In this document: in pieces, positions 43,280 through 55,077 of the stretch
Numbering within the stretch: position 1 is the stretch's first letter
Layout of the letters: each line of letters starts with the position of its first letter
DNA from: Dermacentor variabilis
Taxonomy: Eukaryota > Arthropoda > Arachnida > Ixodida > Ixodidae
NCBI RefSeq assembly: GCF_050947875.1
Contig: NC_134576.1
Location: 58,966,255-59,030,254, forward strand
Length of the DNA: 64,000 bases
Direction of reading: 5' to 3'
Position numbers and translations under genes: made by a program
The notes under the pieces: model-generated
Told to the model about the DNA's origin: nothing
The model's input: the letters and a program-made list of their open reading frames with translations, nothing else
Database searches by the model: none

Positions 43280-45420
43280 GCATTTTCTACAACCTGCATC
43301 AAATGTATCCACCTGAATACACGGTCTGTGAAAAATAAGGTGTCATGTTTGGAAGAGCTGTTCACTAGATTTTCTTTCGAATTTTCGGTTATCATGCTAA
43401 CCGAGACATGGAGTACTAATGACTGTGATGTTTTTAGGTTGCCTAATGATAATACCTATTATTTAAAAAGGTCACACTCGAGAGGGGTGGAGTAGCACTG
43501 CTCATTATGGGTGATGCTGAATGTGAAATCATTGAGTCTTATACCATAATGCCTCTAGACTATGAACTGTTTAATTGTGCACAGATAAGTATGCATTTTC
43601 ATTGTGTTATCGGCCACCGCCAGGTGATATATCAGCGTTTCTAGAGTTTTACGAACAATTTCTAGCATTTGTGGCTCAAAATCATAATTCTAAGACAATA
43701 ATAGCCAGTGGAGATTTTAACATTGACACGAGTACGAACAGTTCTTCATCAAATGCTTTCAACATGGTTATATTATCAAATGGTTTTGCCAGCTTAATTC
43801 TTGTGCCAACTATGGTTACACCGGAAGACGAGTCAACTCTTGATTTATTTATCGCTAATTCCATGCAGTCAAACGTTAAATCTGGAGCTTTATCGTGTTC
43901 AATCAGTGATCACCTACCGGTGTTTCTGTGTGCAGAATTAAGCGAGTCAAAAGGAAAAAAAATTGCCACCAGCGTTGTACCAACTAATTACAGATAAAAC
44001 ACTGAAGCCCTTTTGCGACGCCCTGATGTCAACAAAATGGGACATGATCACTAACCTTACAGTTGCCAATAGGCTTACGACAAGTTCTTGGATATACTGA
44101 CCCAACTATACCTCAGTAGCTTCCCTTTCTGAACACGTAGAAAAAGTAAGAAAACGCGGAAACCATGAATTACTCCTGAATTACTCAATGAAATGAAAAT
44201 TAGGGATAAGTTATATCAACATCTCCTTCAGACACGATCAACCGATGACCTTTTAGCATTCAAAATGTATCGTAATAAGCTAACAAAAAAGTTGCGACAT
44301 GCACGCACATTATACTATTCATCTTTGCTGGACATTGAGTGTCGCCAACATAGTTTGCTATGGTCGAGGTTGCACACTCTCCTAAACCGAAATCACTCAC
44401 ATAGGCCTTTAACGAAATTACAAATGATTTACATAGATTTATCCGGTGTAAAGCTAGCTAATGCATTTAATGATTTTTTCACAAGTATCTGTAAGGCTCG
44501 GTCTCCATCCTCTGAGGCTAGTAACTACGTATGCGCTCATAATGACAACACAATGTACCTTCATCCTGTAACATTGAATGAAGTTGCGTCCGTTATAAAA
44601 GCATTGAACAACAGCACCAGTTGTGACATTGATGGTCTTCAAGTTGGCCCTATTAAAGATGTCGTTGACGTTATTGCCACAGTACTCGGTCATATATTTA
44701 ACGCGTGCTTGCAATCAGCTATCCTTCCGGCGAAAATACAGTCTGCAAAGGTTACTGTTATTTATAAAAAAGGAGATCGTAATGATCTGGGAAATTACAG
44801 GCTGGTGTCCACTCCACCCGTGTTTTCAAATGTGTGCGAAAAAATTTTGTGTTCAACGGTGACAAACTTTATTGAAAAACATAACTTCTTAACACCACAT
44901 CAATGCGTTTTCCGTAAGAACAAATCAGTCAAATTAGCGTTACCAGAACAGAAATAATATATATAACAGAGTTCGAACAAAGCAATAGTTGTTGGTATTT
45001 TCGTTGACTTTTCGAAAGCACTTGATTTAGTTGACCATAATATTTTGCTGAAGAAATTTCAGTATTATGGGATACGAGGAAATTCACTATCTCTTATAAA
45101 ATTTTACCTATCCAACAAAACCCAAGTTTTTAAAATAGATACTTTTACTTCAAAAACCAGGACTGTCCATTATGGAGTGCCACAGGGAAGTATTTTAGGC
45201 CCTATATTTTTTAATATTTATATGAATGGTAGCGTCAACATAAACACTCAGGCAGATTTATTATCTATGCAAATGACACCAGTATTTTGTCGCAGATAAT
45301 GACATCCATACTTTCATTAAACAATGTAACAGTACAATGAAATCCTTAGAGGAATGGTCGAAACTTAATCTAATGAAGGTAAATGAGAGCAAAACGAAAG
45401 CAGTTATATTTAAGCTTAAA
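43280..45420 (+). pseudogene. ORF2 of the CR1-like LINE (endonuclease and RT)
   Basis: Endonuclease pieces: CIHLNTRSVKNK and LTETW (about 43305-43410), IIASGDFNID (about 43700), SCSISDHLPVF (about 43895). RT pieces: VTVIYKKGDRNDLGNYR (about 44755), ALDLVDHNIL (about 45020), YGVPQGSILGPIFFNIYMN (about 45170) and the active site near 45266, which reads YAND instead of YADD. Several stops and shifts lie between the pieces. Both the frame breaks and the active-site change make it inactive. Confidence 0.85.
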
Positions 45421-46175
45421 AACAAACATATACCTCGGCATCAAGATAATAAACTCTCGAAGTATTAAAATAGTCCAGAATTTCAAATGTCAGGGTCTCA
45501 TCTTTGCGCGAACATGTCTTGGGATAATCATGTCAAAAATGTTGTAATCAAATTGGGCCAAATAACAGGTGTAATAGGCCGCTTAGGTATATTCTTTCTA
45601 CGCGCATCAAACCCTTGCTGTATAATACCTTTTTTTTATTCACATTTGAACTATTGACGGTTTGTGTGGGGAAACACAACATCCAACAATCTAGGGCATG
45701 TTCACTTGCTACAGAAAAAATATCTCTGGCATACATATAATGCTCTCTACGCTGCATGGACAATAACTTTCTTCATGAACAGCAGTGTAATTCCAGCGCA
45801 TAATATGTACAAATATCGATTAAGTCGTGTCTGTATGACAGAAATCTATAGGAATATTTTCATTCTGCATAAACTCGCCCAATTGCAAACTAGAGCACCA
45901 AATTATATCAGAAGACACTTCGGAACACCGACAGCACGGTCAAACTATGGGAAACAGTGTCTACGGTATACGTTACGCATACTCCTAAACTATTACGATT
46001 CGGTTTGCTTCAATCTTTTCTCTTCGTCTCTCAATGAGCTCCGGCTGATGTATGGGTTTGCTTTGTAATACTTGTATGACCATTCTATGTGTATTTTTCC
46101 ATTGATGCTCTTCATGACTTTTTGAGTAATCTATAAGATGTGTATGTACGGTATACATGTATATATTTTGAATGA
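45421..46175 (+). pseudogene. C-terminal and 3' part of the CR1-like LINE
   Basis: A frame from 45664 to 46068 (KYRLSRVCMTEIYRNIFILHKLAQLQTRAPN...RTHFG-like) resembles the region after the RT domain in such LINEs. It ends before the 3' untranslated tail. Confidence 0.6.
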
Positions 46176-46303
46176 ATGAAACAATGTGATGCTGCCTCTG
46201 CCCAAATGAGGAATGATGGACTTGTCAAGCTGTCCAATGGACAGCGTTGTTTCCGCCACCCCCCATTTGCACCTTACAAGATGGAAAATAAGCTTTCAAT
46301 ACA

Positions 46304-46495
46304 TTCTCCCCGGCTGTCTTCCCCCTTTGCATATTTCCTAAGGCTTTCTATACTTCTTCCGGCGTTACTTGTGGGATATAAAATTCCTCTACACTATTCT
46401 CTCTTCCATTATCCTCGTTGGTGCCACTGGTACTGTATAAATGCCTATAGACCTCTTCAGTCACTTGAACTATCTCATCCATATTAGTAATTGTT
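46304..46495 (-). mobile_element. RTE copy C, continuation after the CR1 insertion
   Basis: On the plus strand, CTCCCCGGCTGTCTTCCCCC, GCGTTACTTGTGGGATA, GTGCCACTGGTACTGTATAAA and CTATCTCATCCATATTAG follow the same order as copy D at 60787-60965. The match stops at 46496, where an LTR starts. Confidence 0.85.
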
Positions 46496-46496
46496 C

Positions 46497-46650
46497 TGTA
46501 TCGGCCAGGCGGTATGATAAGATTCTAGCGTGAATGACGCGTGCCTGACTGGCATGCAGCGTTATCTATAAAAGTACGCTGCTGCCTCGAATAAAGAGAA
46601 TTTTTGTGTTGCTACCACTGAAGCGTCTGTCTGCTGCTTAGAATAAAACA
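46497..46650 (+). repeat. 5' LTR of the truncated gypsy element
   Basis: TGTATCGGCCAGG...GAATAAAACA. A likely TATA-type box (CTATAAAAGT, about 46566) and AATAAA motifs near 46590 and 46642 are present. The primer-binding-like TGGCGACGACGGTGGGACC starts at 46653. Confidence 0.72.
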
Positions 46651-46964
46651 TCTGGCGACGACGGTGGGACCCGGAGCGCAGCAAACCACCGCCGTCCAGC
46701 AGCAGTCACGAGGCTGAACCGCCTACGGTGCAAGGCGACACGGAGCCCTTGCAGCCACGATTTCATCGACTAGAGCAGGGCAAGAACGTCAAGAAGCAAG
46801 GCGTCGGGGAGCCCTTGCATGGACTTCAGCGGCTGGCGGGAGCAAGCGAACAAGAAGCGACAGTACGGACAAGGCACATCAAGGAAAACGGCTGGGCAGA
46901 TAAGTGAAATTTCTTCATTACGGCAGAACCCGGACGTGGTCCGAAGCTCCGCAGCATGACAGAA

Positions 46965-47739
46965 TACGACAAAAAAAAATTGAAAACATACGCTCTTATT
47001 TTGAATGCTTCGATAACTCTGTAGACATAAAGATGTCCCTGGAGACAAGAAACTGAAGTTGTTTCTGAACGTACTCGGCGCGCAAGCGTATGAAGAACTA
47101 AAGAAGATAACTGTTCCTCATTTGCCTTCTCAGAAGACTTTCGAAGAAATTAAACAGCTTCTGGAAACTCATTTCAGCCCAGCTCACTCAATTATAGCAG
47201 ACCGCTGTAAATTTAATCGCCGAATGCAGCAGGAAAATGAACGTGTCAAAGATTTCATCACTGAACTGAAGCATCTTGCAAGAGATTGCAATTTCAGCAC
47301 GTTTTTAATTGATGCCTTTAGGGACAGACTGTTGGCTGCTTCTCGTGACGAGGAAACGCAATGGGCTCTTTGTGCACAGGCTGACTTGTCGTTCGAGCGT
47401 GTGTGCAAAACAGCGCTAGAAAAAGAGCTACCTGCCCAACAGGCGGAGCAAATGCATGAGTTTGAAACAAAACCGTGCAGCGTCCGCGTCATTCAGGGCG
47501 AACGTCACCGTGATAAGCAAAAGAAATCCACGACTCTTGCATGGTCAATAGATAAGCGAGAGGGAGAGCAACGAAGTGCGTGCAGGCGCTATGGACAGCG
47601 TCATGCGAGAGAAAAATGTTGGTATCGGAACCACACCTGCAGAAATTGTAACAAAAAAGGGCCTTTTCAAGCCGTTTGCAAAAGAGGAGCAAAATCTGTC
47701 AGATATGTCGACACCACGCACAAAAATCTGAAGACTTGA
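46965..47739 (+). pseudogene. gag: Gag of the truncated gypsy element
   Basis: The long frame from about 47041 has LFLNVLGAQAYEELKKI, FEEIKQLLETHFSP and VKDFITELKHLARDCNF, typical of tick gypsy capsids. It ends in a knuckle-like region (CWYRNHTCRNCNKKGPFQAVC) in which the usual His is replaced. The start lies in another frame and the frame ends before protease, so it is broken. Confidence 0.75.
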
Positions 47740-47789
47740 TTTGTCAAACTGTGTTCTACTCGGGCAAAAGGGAAAAAGGTTCAAGGGTC

Positions 47790-47990
47790 TGCAGCGTCGA
47801 CCTGAACATGGAAGGGAAGATTGTTTTGCTGATAACTGACACCGGTGCAGCGGTCACGATCGTACCAGCGCAGTTGTATTAGTATTTCCCGCATGTCAGA
47901 TGTGTGGAATCAAATGTGACGTTGCGCACTTACACAGGAGCAAAGCTGAAGGTACATGCAACAGCAAACGTATTAGTCAAACAGGAACAT
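47790..47990 (+). pseudogene. Aspartic protease fragment
   Basis: LITDTGAAVTIVPAQLY with the DTGA catalytic triplet, followed by a stop. The following codons still read as protease-like sequence in nearby frames, then stop being recognisable. Confidence 0.7.
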
Positions 47991-47995
47991 TAGTC

Positions 47996-48235
47996 GCAGT
48001 AGCTCACTCTCGCTCCCGCTGTTGGAATGGGCGTTGCTCGACGGCGCAGAGCGGGCGAACGGGAGCTCCTGCTGTCGCGATGGCGCGCCAGGTGTTGCGT
48101 GAGGGGAGAGGTTATGACCACAATGCGTCGCCCAATTGGCATCGCCGCATCATTACTCACGCTTTATGCTAAGGGCAAAAAAAAAAACGACTGCAAAACA
48201 GCGAATTAGGGTTTGATTTATCCTACATGCCTAAT
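47996..48235. other. Unassigned, GC-rich
   Basis: No recognised domain. I recall similar stretches in tick repeats but cannot name the family. Confidence 0.3.
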
Positions 48236-48239
48236 AGAT

Positions 48240-48615
48240 GAATGGTGCAACAGAAAGTCCCCGTACTGATGTATGGGGACGACGTAGTGCTACTAGCGGA
48301 CAATTCAACAGATTTAAAGACACTTGCGATTATCTGTGACAATCCAGCGACAAATCTAGGCCTTAAGCTAGCACAGAGAAATCGGCAATGACGATTTTTA
48401 ATAAAGAGAGGAGTAATTACGTGACATCAACTCAATAGCAAGTCTTACCCACAGTCCAGTAATGTACGTACCTCGGCGTATAAAAACAACAAAAGCACAC
48501 AACACAACAGAAACAAAGAAAAGAATCACTCAAGCAGCGGACAAAATAAAGTGAAAATAAAGGGGAAGCGCCATGCACATTGCAGCAGTTATGAACCATA
48601 GAGCACCTTGGGGGC
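48240..48615 (+). pseudogene. LINE RT fragment with YGDD
   Basis: A short frame reads VLMYGDDVVLLADNST, the active-site strand of a LINE reverse transcriptase, followed by thumb-like sequence in broken frames (YVPRRIKT, KRITQAADK). About 375 bp remain. Confidence 0.7.
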
Positions 48616-48699
48616 GAGGATATATGATTTAAATAGCAAGGAATAGGGCGTAGAATAAGGGACAGTAAAATTCAGACACACGCGAACAGTACGAGCGCT

Positions 48700-49245
48700 A
48701 ACTCGCAACAAACTGTATTTTTCACATACATCACATTTATACGCCCGAAGAAGGACCTTTAGCTTACACAGCCGGTTTCTCTGTCTCAGAAACGCGAGCT
48801 CTTTATCGCCGACGAAAATAGAAGCTGTTCTCACACATGTAGGTCCTGCTCTGTTTATCTTTTCAGCTTCAATGATTTCTCGAGCTACCCTGTCCTTGTT
48901 CCTTCCTATGAAAACAAGTTTATCAAGGAACGGCTTGCCCGTTTTTGACTCGCAGGAGAGGATGTGTTCAGCAAGTGTTCTCCTAGCAAGCAAGTTTCAC
49001 CGGGGACGCGGGCGCTCGCTGGGAGTATCTGGAACATCGTCGAGATGACTGGATAGGAGCTAGGTCACAGTGGACGAGACGCTGGTTTCGCTGCTATGAC
49101 GTTGAAGCCCGTTGTAATGTGTGGCGCACACGTTGGCTCGCGGTGCAATTCTCTGGCTCACACTGGAAACTGCGCTCCTTACATTTGTGACCCACTGGTT
49201 CGAGTACGAAAGGAGTGTAGGTGCTATTGAATATGGAGTCACTGA
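48700..49245 (-). pseudogene. Penelope-like GIY-YIG C-terminal fragment (probable)
   Basis: On the minus strand, [37 protein letters not shown] and [10 protein letters not shown] resemble the second half of the GIY-YIG endonuclease domain in Penelope-like retroelements, with its conserved Glu (REIIEA). The GIY and YIG half is not seen. Read-through to 48589 is not meaningful. The assignment is from memory of tick elements. Confidence 0.5.
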
Positions 49246-49378
49246 TAGAATTTCGTCGGCAGGTACTAGTCTGAGATCATAAATAACGGTATATTTTGGG
49301 GTCGTGAATGTTTGTTTCGTATGGCACCTTGAATACAGGAGCGTGGATTCCTGCGTTTATGGTTGCGTATGCGACACT
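49246..49378. other. Short unassigned stretch, left target repeat of a SINE at its end
   Basis: It ends in TATGCGACACT (49368-49378), which recurs as TACGCGACACT after the SINE. Confidence 0.5.
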
Positions 49379-49616
49379 AAATTGAATTATTGGGTTTTAC
49401 GCGCTAAAACCACTTTCTGATAATGAGGCACACCGTAGCGGAGGACTCCGGAAATTCGGACCACCTGGAGTTTTTAACGTGCACCTAAATCTAAGCACAC
49501 GGGTGTTTTCTCATTTCGCAACCATCCAAATGCGGCCGCCATTGCCGGAATTCGATCCCGCGACCTCATGCTCAGCAGCCCAACGCCATAACCACTGAGC
49601 AACCACGGCGGACTCA
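49379..49616 (-). mobile_element. tRNA-derived SINE, full length, with target duplication
   Basis: The minus strand begins with a tRNA-like head: box A in GTGGTTGCTCAGTGGTTATG, then GGGCTGCTGAGCATGAGG, box B in GGGATCGAATTCC. GCGGCCGCATTTGG, GTGCACGTTAAAAACTCC, GGTGGTCCGAATTTCCGGAG and GGTTTTAGCGCGTAAAACC follow. An 11-bp repeat, TA(T/C)GCGACACT, flanks it at 49368-49378 and 49617-49627 with one mismatch. This is the best copy of the family in the window. It resembles published tick tRNA-SINEs (Ruka, from memory). Confidence 0.88.
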
Positions 49617-49685
49617 TACGCGACACTCAAGATCACGTTCGTCATTTTTTAGCATTTCCCTTTTGAATGTGTGGATAGCTGTATT

Positions 49686-50045
49686 CTAGAACATTACGCA
49701 AACACACACAATGCCTAATTTTTTGAGCAGTTTGTACGCAACAGATGAGTTATCGCAGTGTTGTGGAGTGAACACGAAATAAACGAATCCAGCAGTCTTT
49801 CGGATGTGTTCGAACGGATCCCAGGAAACCTGCCGCTGATATATATTATCACATAGAAAGCAAAGCCGATACAATTCAAGGGCTTCCACTTTCTATAGTT
49901 CACTAAAAAATAGTAGATAAAATGTTCTGAGGTTCAAATACAAACAGCTTGGCATCCCGCCGGTAGCCACGCCGAGATTGTTCACTTTCACCGAAGGTCA
50001 GGCATAGCGTACCTGCTTAGCCCGTCTACACGCTATCAGTCCGTA
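49686..50045 (-). repeat. Exon-like dispersed repeat, copy B
   Basis: It is homologous to 20434-20705. On the minus strand a T-run ending TTTTTTAG is followed, after one early stop, by an open frame of about 67 codons with WDPFEHIRKTAGF and TPQHCDNSSVAYKLLKK. This reads like a real protein segment and better than chance. It looks like a duplicated exon with its splice acceptor from an unidentified gene. Confidence 0.55.
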
Positions 50046-51469
50046 TAAGCTCAGGAATGAACAAGAACAGGCGTATTTATCGGGGAGGGAAGCGGAGCGC
50101 CCCCGGCCACACCACTGTCAGAAGTGGGAGGAGAAAGTGCGCCATTACTCCCCTCCCCCCATACACACACGAACACACCCTTTTCAAAGCAGGTACTTTT
50201 GGCAGCATGCTCAAAAATTCAACAGAACAGCTGACGCCAAATTTTAATCCATGAGCCACGAAAGAATGCATTTTTTTTTTCAGGTATCCTCTTATTGGGC
50301 TGTGAAGACCATTTTATGTGGGTCTCCGCGAAAAGCTGTAGCAGACGACGAACGGGGTCCGCCATACACGTTGGTTTTGTAGGGAAAGCTGGCGCTGGGC
50401 AATTCCCGCCATAACCAACTTCAGGTTGCGCTTGTTGCCTCATGCCTAGTTAGGACCGCCAAACATGTTAAGCGGTCCCTCCTAAGAAAAAGTTAATTTG
50501 CTATATTCAACCTAAGGGCGCCGGATTGTACACTATTATATTCAGCTGCCGCAAATGATGAAGTGCATTAAGGCATGAAAATTTTTTATTATCAAATACC
50601 GGAACTATTTGTTCCATATATATGTCCAGAGACTCTTCATATTCATTGGTTAAGCACCACTTATCCTATATATGTTGGGGAATAAGATGTTTAGGAATGT
50701 CGGCAGTATTTGCCAGCAATTTTCCTGTGCCGCCTTTCTGCATATTTGTGTCAAGCTTTTGTTTTATGCTTCATAAATGATACTCGCGAATGTGAAGAGT
50801 CATTCCAATACCATTAGAACACTCCCTTGCATTTCTTTTATAGTAATGTGCCACTTCTGATGTTGTCTGTTAATTTCCTTTTGAGGCTGTTTCAACAGAA
50901 GGGTTAGAGTAGTACACGTTCCTTGGCAGAAGCAAAATAATATATAATGCAGAGATTTCATATTTTCAAGAAATGGGCATCACTTTTTGGTTGTATATAC
51001 CGATACTTCAAACTGTCTAGGTAAATTATGCTTATTATGGTAATTATTATGGTATGGTAATTATGCATAATAATGGTAATTATGCCCAAATTTTATGCAT
51101 TGTCCACGGAATTTAGTTGTTTTTCCTGGGTTCCTAGGTAAGCTATGCCATTCACGGTGGTCGCACTTCGTTGAAGTTGAAAACGTGTTGTGAGTGACAA
51201 GCGATAAATTTCTAATCTGTGTTGGTTCATTGCAGCGTTGGTAGAAAGTTACTTATTCAAGCGTTCCAAATTGTTAGGCTGTTGTTACTCCAAATGCTTT
51301 CGCGACTCCCCAACTAAGGTAGGATGTACGAACTTCGAATTCCATGAAAATAGTGATAAGTTTTAGTGTGAAGCGCTGCGAAACTTTCACGTGCTTGTTT
51401 TAAATCTAATGTTCTAAATATTTGTGGAGCCCTCGTGTTTTTAAACTAGTATTGTTAGTCAAACGAATC
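50046..51469. other. AT-rich non-coding, nothing recognised
   Basis: A small internal repeat of TGGTAATTAT lies near 51036-51085. No domain or RNA gene is seen. Confidence 0.4.
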
Positions 51470-51695
51470 GCGCACCGGTGACTTAGCGGCTATGGCGCTG
51501 CGCTTCTAAGCACGAGTTCTTGGGATCAAATCCCGGCCGCAGTGGCTGAACTTCGATGCGGGCAAACATTAACAACCGCCCGTGTTCCGTGCATTGGGGG
51601 CACGGTAAAAATTCCCTAGAGGTCAAAATTACTCCCGAGTCCCCCACTATGGCATCCCTCATAATGAAATCGTGGCTTTGGCATGTACAACCTAA
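51470..51695 (+). mobile_element. tRNA-derived SINE, nearly full length
   Basis: Head GCGCACCGGTGACTTAGCGG and CTATGGCGCTGCGCTTCTAAG, box B GGGATCAAATCCC, then GAACTTCGATGCGGGC, GGTCAAAATTACTCCCGAG, CACTATGGCATCCCTCATAA and TGGCTTTGGCATGTA. It is the same family as 49379-49616 in the opposite direction. Confidence 0.85.
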
Positions 51696-52659
51696 GAATG
51701 CAATACAGTTCGTCAAGCAAGGTTCGCAGTTTGTTTCTGCGGTTCCTTTGGCGAGCTGGAGAAGGCACCTTGTTCATATGTGGGCAAAAGGTAGAGGCAT
51801 GGTATGTGTAACGCGTAGGCAATGATTCAAAAAGGCACTTGAAATGTACCTTTTTAAACTGCTCCGGAGCGTCATCAGTACCTTTAACAAGTGTTCCATG
51901 ACATGCCGCTGGTCTGGCGTAATTACAATGGCAACCAAGGTCAAATAATTGCTATTGTATGGGGAATGCTATCCCAACTTCATGTGCAGTGTTACATGCG
52001 TGTTCACCAAATATAGCTCTTGCAAAAAAATATTTGATTAAAAATATTTTGAGTAACCGTTCGAAAGCATCAAGCTGTCGTTATCAGCTACGTTTCGCAA
52101 ATAGCGAAGAATCCTCTGCGTTTCAGACATTTTATGTTTAGAAAAATGGGCCTAGCCTAAGAGAAATGTGTCGCTATGTTCGAAAGTTTCGGGCTTGCTT
52201 AGCGTTACGAATAACTATTGAACCACAGTGTACTGGTTCATTACTTAATGCGTTAACCCCACAGCATCACTGTTGTGACTGTTGTATGGTCGCCTCTGGT
52301 GCTTAAATAAACTGGTTTGGTTTGATGGGTCATTTGTGTAGTGGTTTCGCCTGGTGTACTCAGTGAACGAAAGAATTAAGCTTTCTTAAGTTTAGTAGCA
52401 GCGAGGACGAGGTAATGGGAGATATGTAGGCAAAGCTGGAAGTTGGTGAGTAATAAATGCAAAGCCTGTAGTAATAAATTACCAGTGTAAGTGCTCTAGC
52501 GTTATGACTAAAATAACTAGAATAAGAATAATAAATGTGGCCATATCACGCTGTCATGTCACGCTTGGTCAGAAACAGTGTTACATTAGAAGACACACTA
52601 TGCGAGTGTGGAAAAGTAAGTTCGGGGTGGCGGTTTCCAACGCGGCCTTGTCTGACGAA
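51696..52659. other. Non-coding, nothing recognised
   Basis: Small frames only, with no domain. Confidence 0.4.
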
Positions 52660-52800
52660 TGTCAAGCGGGGCAAAATAAAAGAAAACGCTCGTGAACTTA
52701 GATTTTCGTGCACTTTGAGGAACCCTAGGAGGTCAAAATTATTTCGAAGTTCCTCACTGCCCATAAGAATAGGCTTTGGTTCTGGCTCGTTAAACTACAG
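52660..52800 (+). mobile_element. Degraded tRNA-derived SINE, tail half
   Basis: GCTCGTGAACTTAGATTTTC, GGTCAAAATTATTTCGAAG and TCCTCACTGCCCATAAGAAT follow the SINE order with many changes. Confidence 0.6.
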
Positions 52801-53955
52801 AATTTATGTAGAACGCAAAAACGTTATAAATGTAGTGCCAAACGTTTTTGCTGAAAAGCACAGTGGCCTTTGTTCCATTATGCATCAAACCATCATGAGC
52901 CCAGAAATTCGAGAACGCGAAGCATAGTGGTGCATGTCTCCCAAAGAAAGGGAATGTTTATTGCCAGAATATACTGACGTGATCACTTTCACGTTTTCAG
53001 TAAGTTTTAAAAATCACCTGTTGCACGCAACAATTATAGCCGTTCAGATGTATTACTCAGATAGGCGGGCATTATTTGCACTAGAAATCAAAACACATAT
53101 TATGCTGAATAACATAATTGACTAATACAGTTCATAATTAATTAAATAAGGCATATTTGGCATTTAGGTATTGCTTCTGGTGAGTTTACAAGGCGTATCC
53201 AATTGGAATGAATTTCGCGTATGACGTCTGATTAGAGATGTGGGCCACCAAACTCGCCTTGAAAGTAACCTGTTGTGTCACTTTACTTTTCAAGAAAATG
53301 CTTTGAATTTAAGCGCAAAATTATCTGAAAGGACCATGTATTTTGTCCCACACTTTGGGGAAATATATAGAAAGAGGTGTTGTCCTGGAGATTCATTTCA
53401 AGTCGATACACCTTGCCCTCTCACCGGCTAGAATTCGTAAACTACAATATACGCCGCAAAATAATTAATTGTAAAATTAACTAGTGATTTTATGCTTTTT
53501 TTCAATGTTTTGATTTCTTGTGCTGTTATTGTGCGCGTCTGCAAATCGTTCAGCTCAAACATCAGAACCATGCTATCGGCCTCAGGCGATTAAAAAAAAT
53601 TGTGGAACACTTCATAATGGTCACCCATGTCCTTGGCAGTTTGGTGTTGTTGTGGCTTAACACTCATTCTTGGACTGATTGTACCAGCCAGATGTAATGA
53701 GGGACAAGTTATATGCAAGTAAAACTGCCGCAGGTGCACAACCAGAAAGTCGAAATGTAGTTGAAGGCAGCTCACCAACACGTTCAGCTAGCCTGAAGCT
53801 ACAGGAGGTGATGCACGCAAACTCGAGAGATTTGACAAAGCAAAACTCAAGTTTATATGCTTATCCCAAACATCAAAACAGATCAGTTCCATTTTACACC
53901 TGCGGTGGTTTTACTTGCATAGTATATCTCCCACGTTACACCTGGCTGATACAAT
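52801..53955. other. Non-coding, nothing recognised
   Basis: No gene, RNA or repeat is supported. Confidence 0.4.
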
Positions 53956-54160
53956 CAGAGAGAGAGAGAGAGTAAACTTTAATGACGACCAGCAGTTCTG
54001 TCGGCTGGGCCTAGGCCTCCCACGATGGGACGTCGAGGTCTTGCCTCTTCGCCGCTTCGTGCATGGGATTGTTGGAAACCCAACATTGAACTTGAGCAGG
54101 TTTGCCATCGCGTTAATTAAATGATTTATACGGCAAACGCTTTGTGCACCAGAAAATTCC
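53956..54160 (-). mobile_element. 3' end of a retroelement with (TC)n tail (probable)
   Basis: On the minus strand, CGTCATTAAAGTTTACTCTC runs into (TC)n (53957-53974), like a poly(A)-signal-bearing 3' end with a simple tail. The preceding AGGCCTAGGCCCAGCCGACA region resembles recalled tick retroelement ends. No coding part is seen. Confidence 0.45.
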
Positions 54161-55077
54161 TTGTCGACATGTTTGCTGCGTTCTGGGTCGCAAGGAGATA
54201 TAAAACACGAGTGTCGCTTTTTTTTTTTGAGCTGGTGCACAAAGACGTGCAGCAAACGGAGTTCTTTAGCAATAATATCGTCCAGCCCCTTTGATGTAAC
54301 GTCGCAACCCCGAAAAGTCAACTTAATCAACACGTACACAACCTCGTTGAAATGACAGCCAGGCCACACCACAGCGCCGCACTGACTAATGCATGAACAC
54401 GTACGGCCGCTTCAACAGCTCTGAAATAATATGGCGGAGGTGCGGCGCGGGACTGGCCAGGAGGTGTCACCACCCTGACCGGCGGCAGGCAGCGCCGACA
54501 AGACAGCTTATCTCGCGCTAGAGAAGAGCGCCCGCTGGTGTTCTCGACATCAAGCGGGAAGCGAACATTAAAGCAACATGTCCTTGGCCATGCGAGACAG
54601 GTCACCTGAGCGCGGCGGAAACGGAGAGGCAAAAGAAAGAAGCTTTGCTTTGCACGAACATCCACTGCCGATGAAAGATGAAGGTCAGTCTACTTGATGA
54701 ATAAAGTTGATCCCAACCACATCTAATAGATATATGTTGTGCCGCCGGATCTTGTTATCCATGCTTGTCATGGGAAATCTTGATAGATTGAAGTTAAAAC
54801 TGACTGCCACGACAAGCGTTTTGGTCTTCAGTTTTAAAGCGAAGGTCTTGTGTGCCTTTGTCCGCAGTTTTCATGGCTTGTCAGTGGTCTAGGACGGACA
54901 TTCGGTAGCTGGAATGAGCATAGAAAACGTCGGTCTGTTATTTCGTTCGTTTGTTCTCTAGCTTAATCGTTCGGTCTATTCGCTTACCGTACATCATCGT
55001 CGGTGGTAATACTGCAATTTTAAGTGCGGAGCACTTTAGGGGCTGGGAATTTCATCCGTCCATGTCATTGGGCGTCA
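54161..55077. other. Non-coding, nothing recognised
   Basis: A moderately GC-rich part (about 54360-54660) has overlapping frames without domain. Confidence 0.4.

Larger units (their letters stand above)
41795..46302 (+). mobile_element. CR1-like LINE inserted in RTE copy C
   Basis: A T-run (41781-41794) joins the interrupted RTE to this element. In order: a 5' untranslated region with two direct repeats (about 41795-41850 and 42068-42125), a zinc-finger ORF1, an endonuclease-RT ORF2, and a 3' region with TTTGAATGAATGAAAC and GGAAAATAAGC near 46280. The host RTE resumes directly after it. It is close to full length but broken by a frameshift in a poly-A run, a stop in ORF1 and several in ORF2. 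Confidence 0.85.
46497..47995 (+). mobile_element. Truncated Ty3/gypsy element: LTR, gag, protease
   Basis: A 154-bp LTR is followed by a primer-binding site, a gag frame and the start of a protease, after which the element is lost. It belongs to a third gypsy family (different LTR, different gag). It cuts RTE copy C at 46496. Confidence 0.8.

Noticed and set aside
46497..47995. A complete gypsy element
   Set aside because: Nothing beyond the protease start and no second LTR could be found, so it is truncated.
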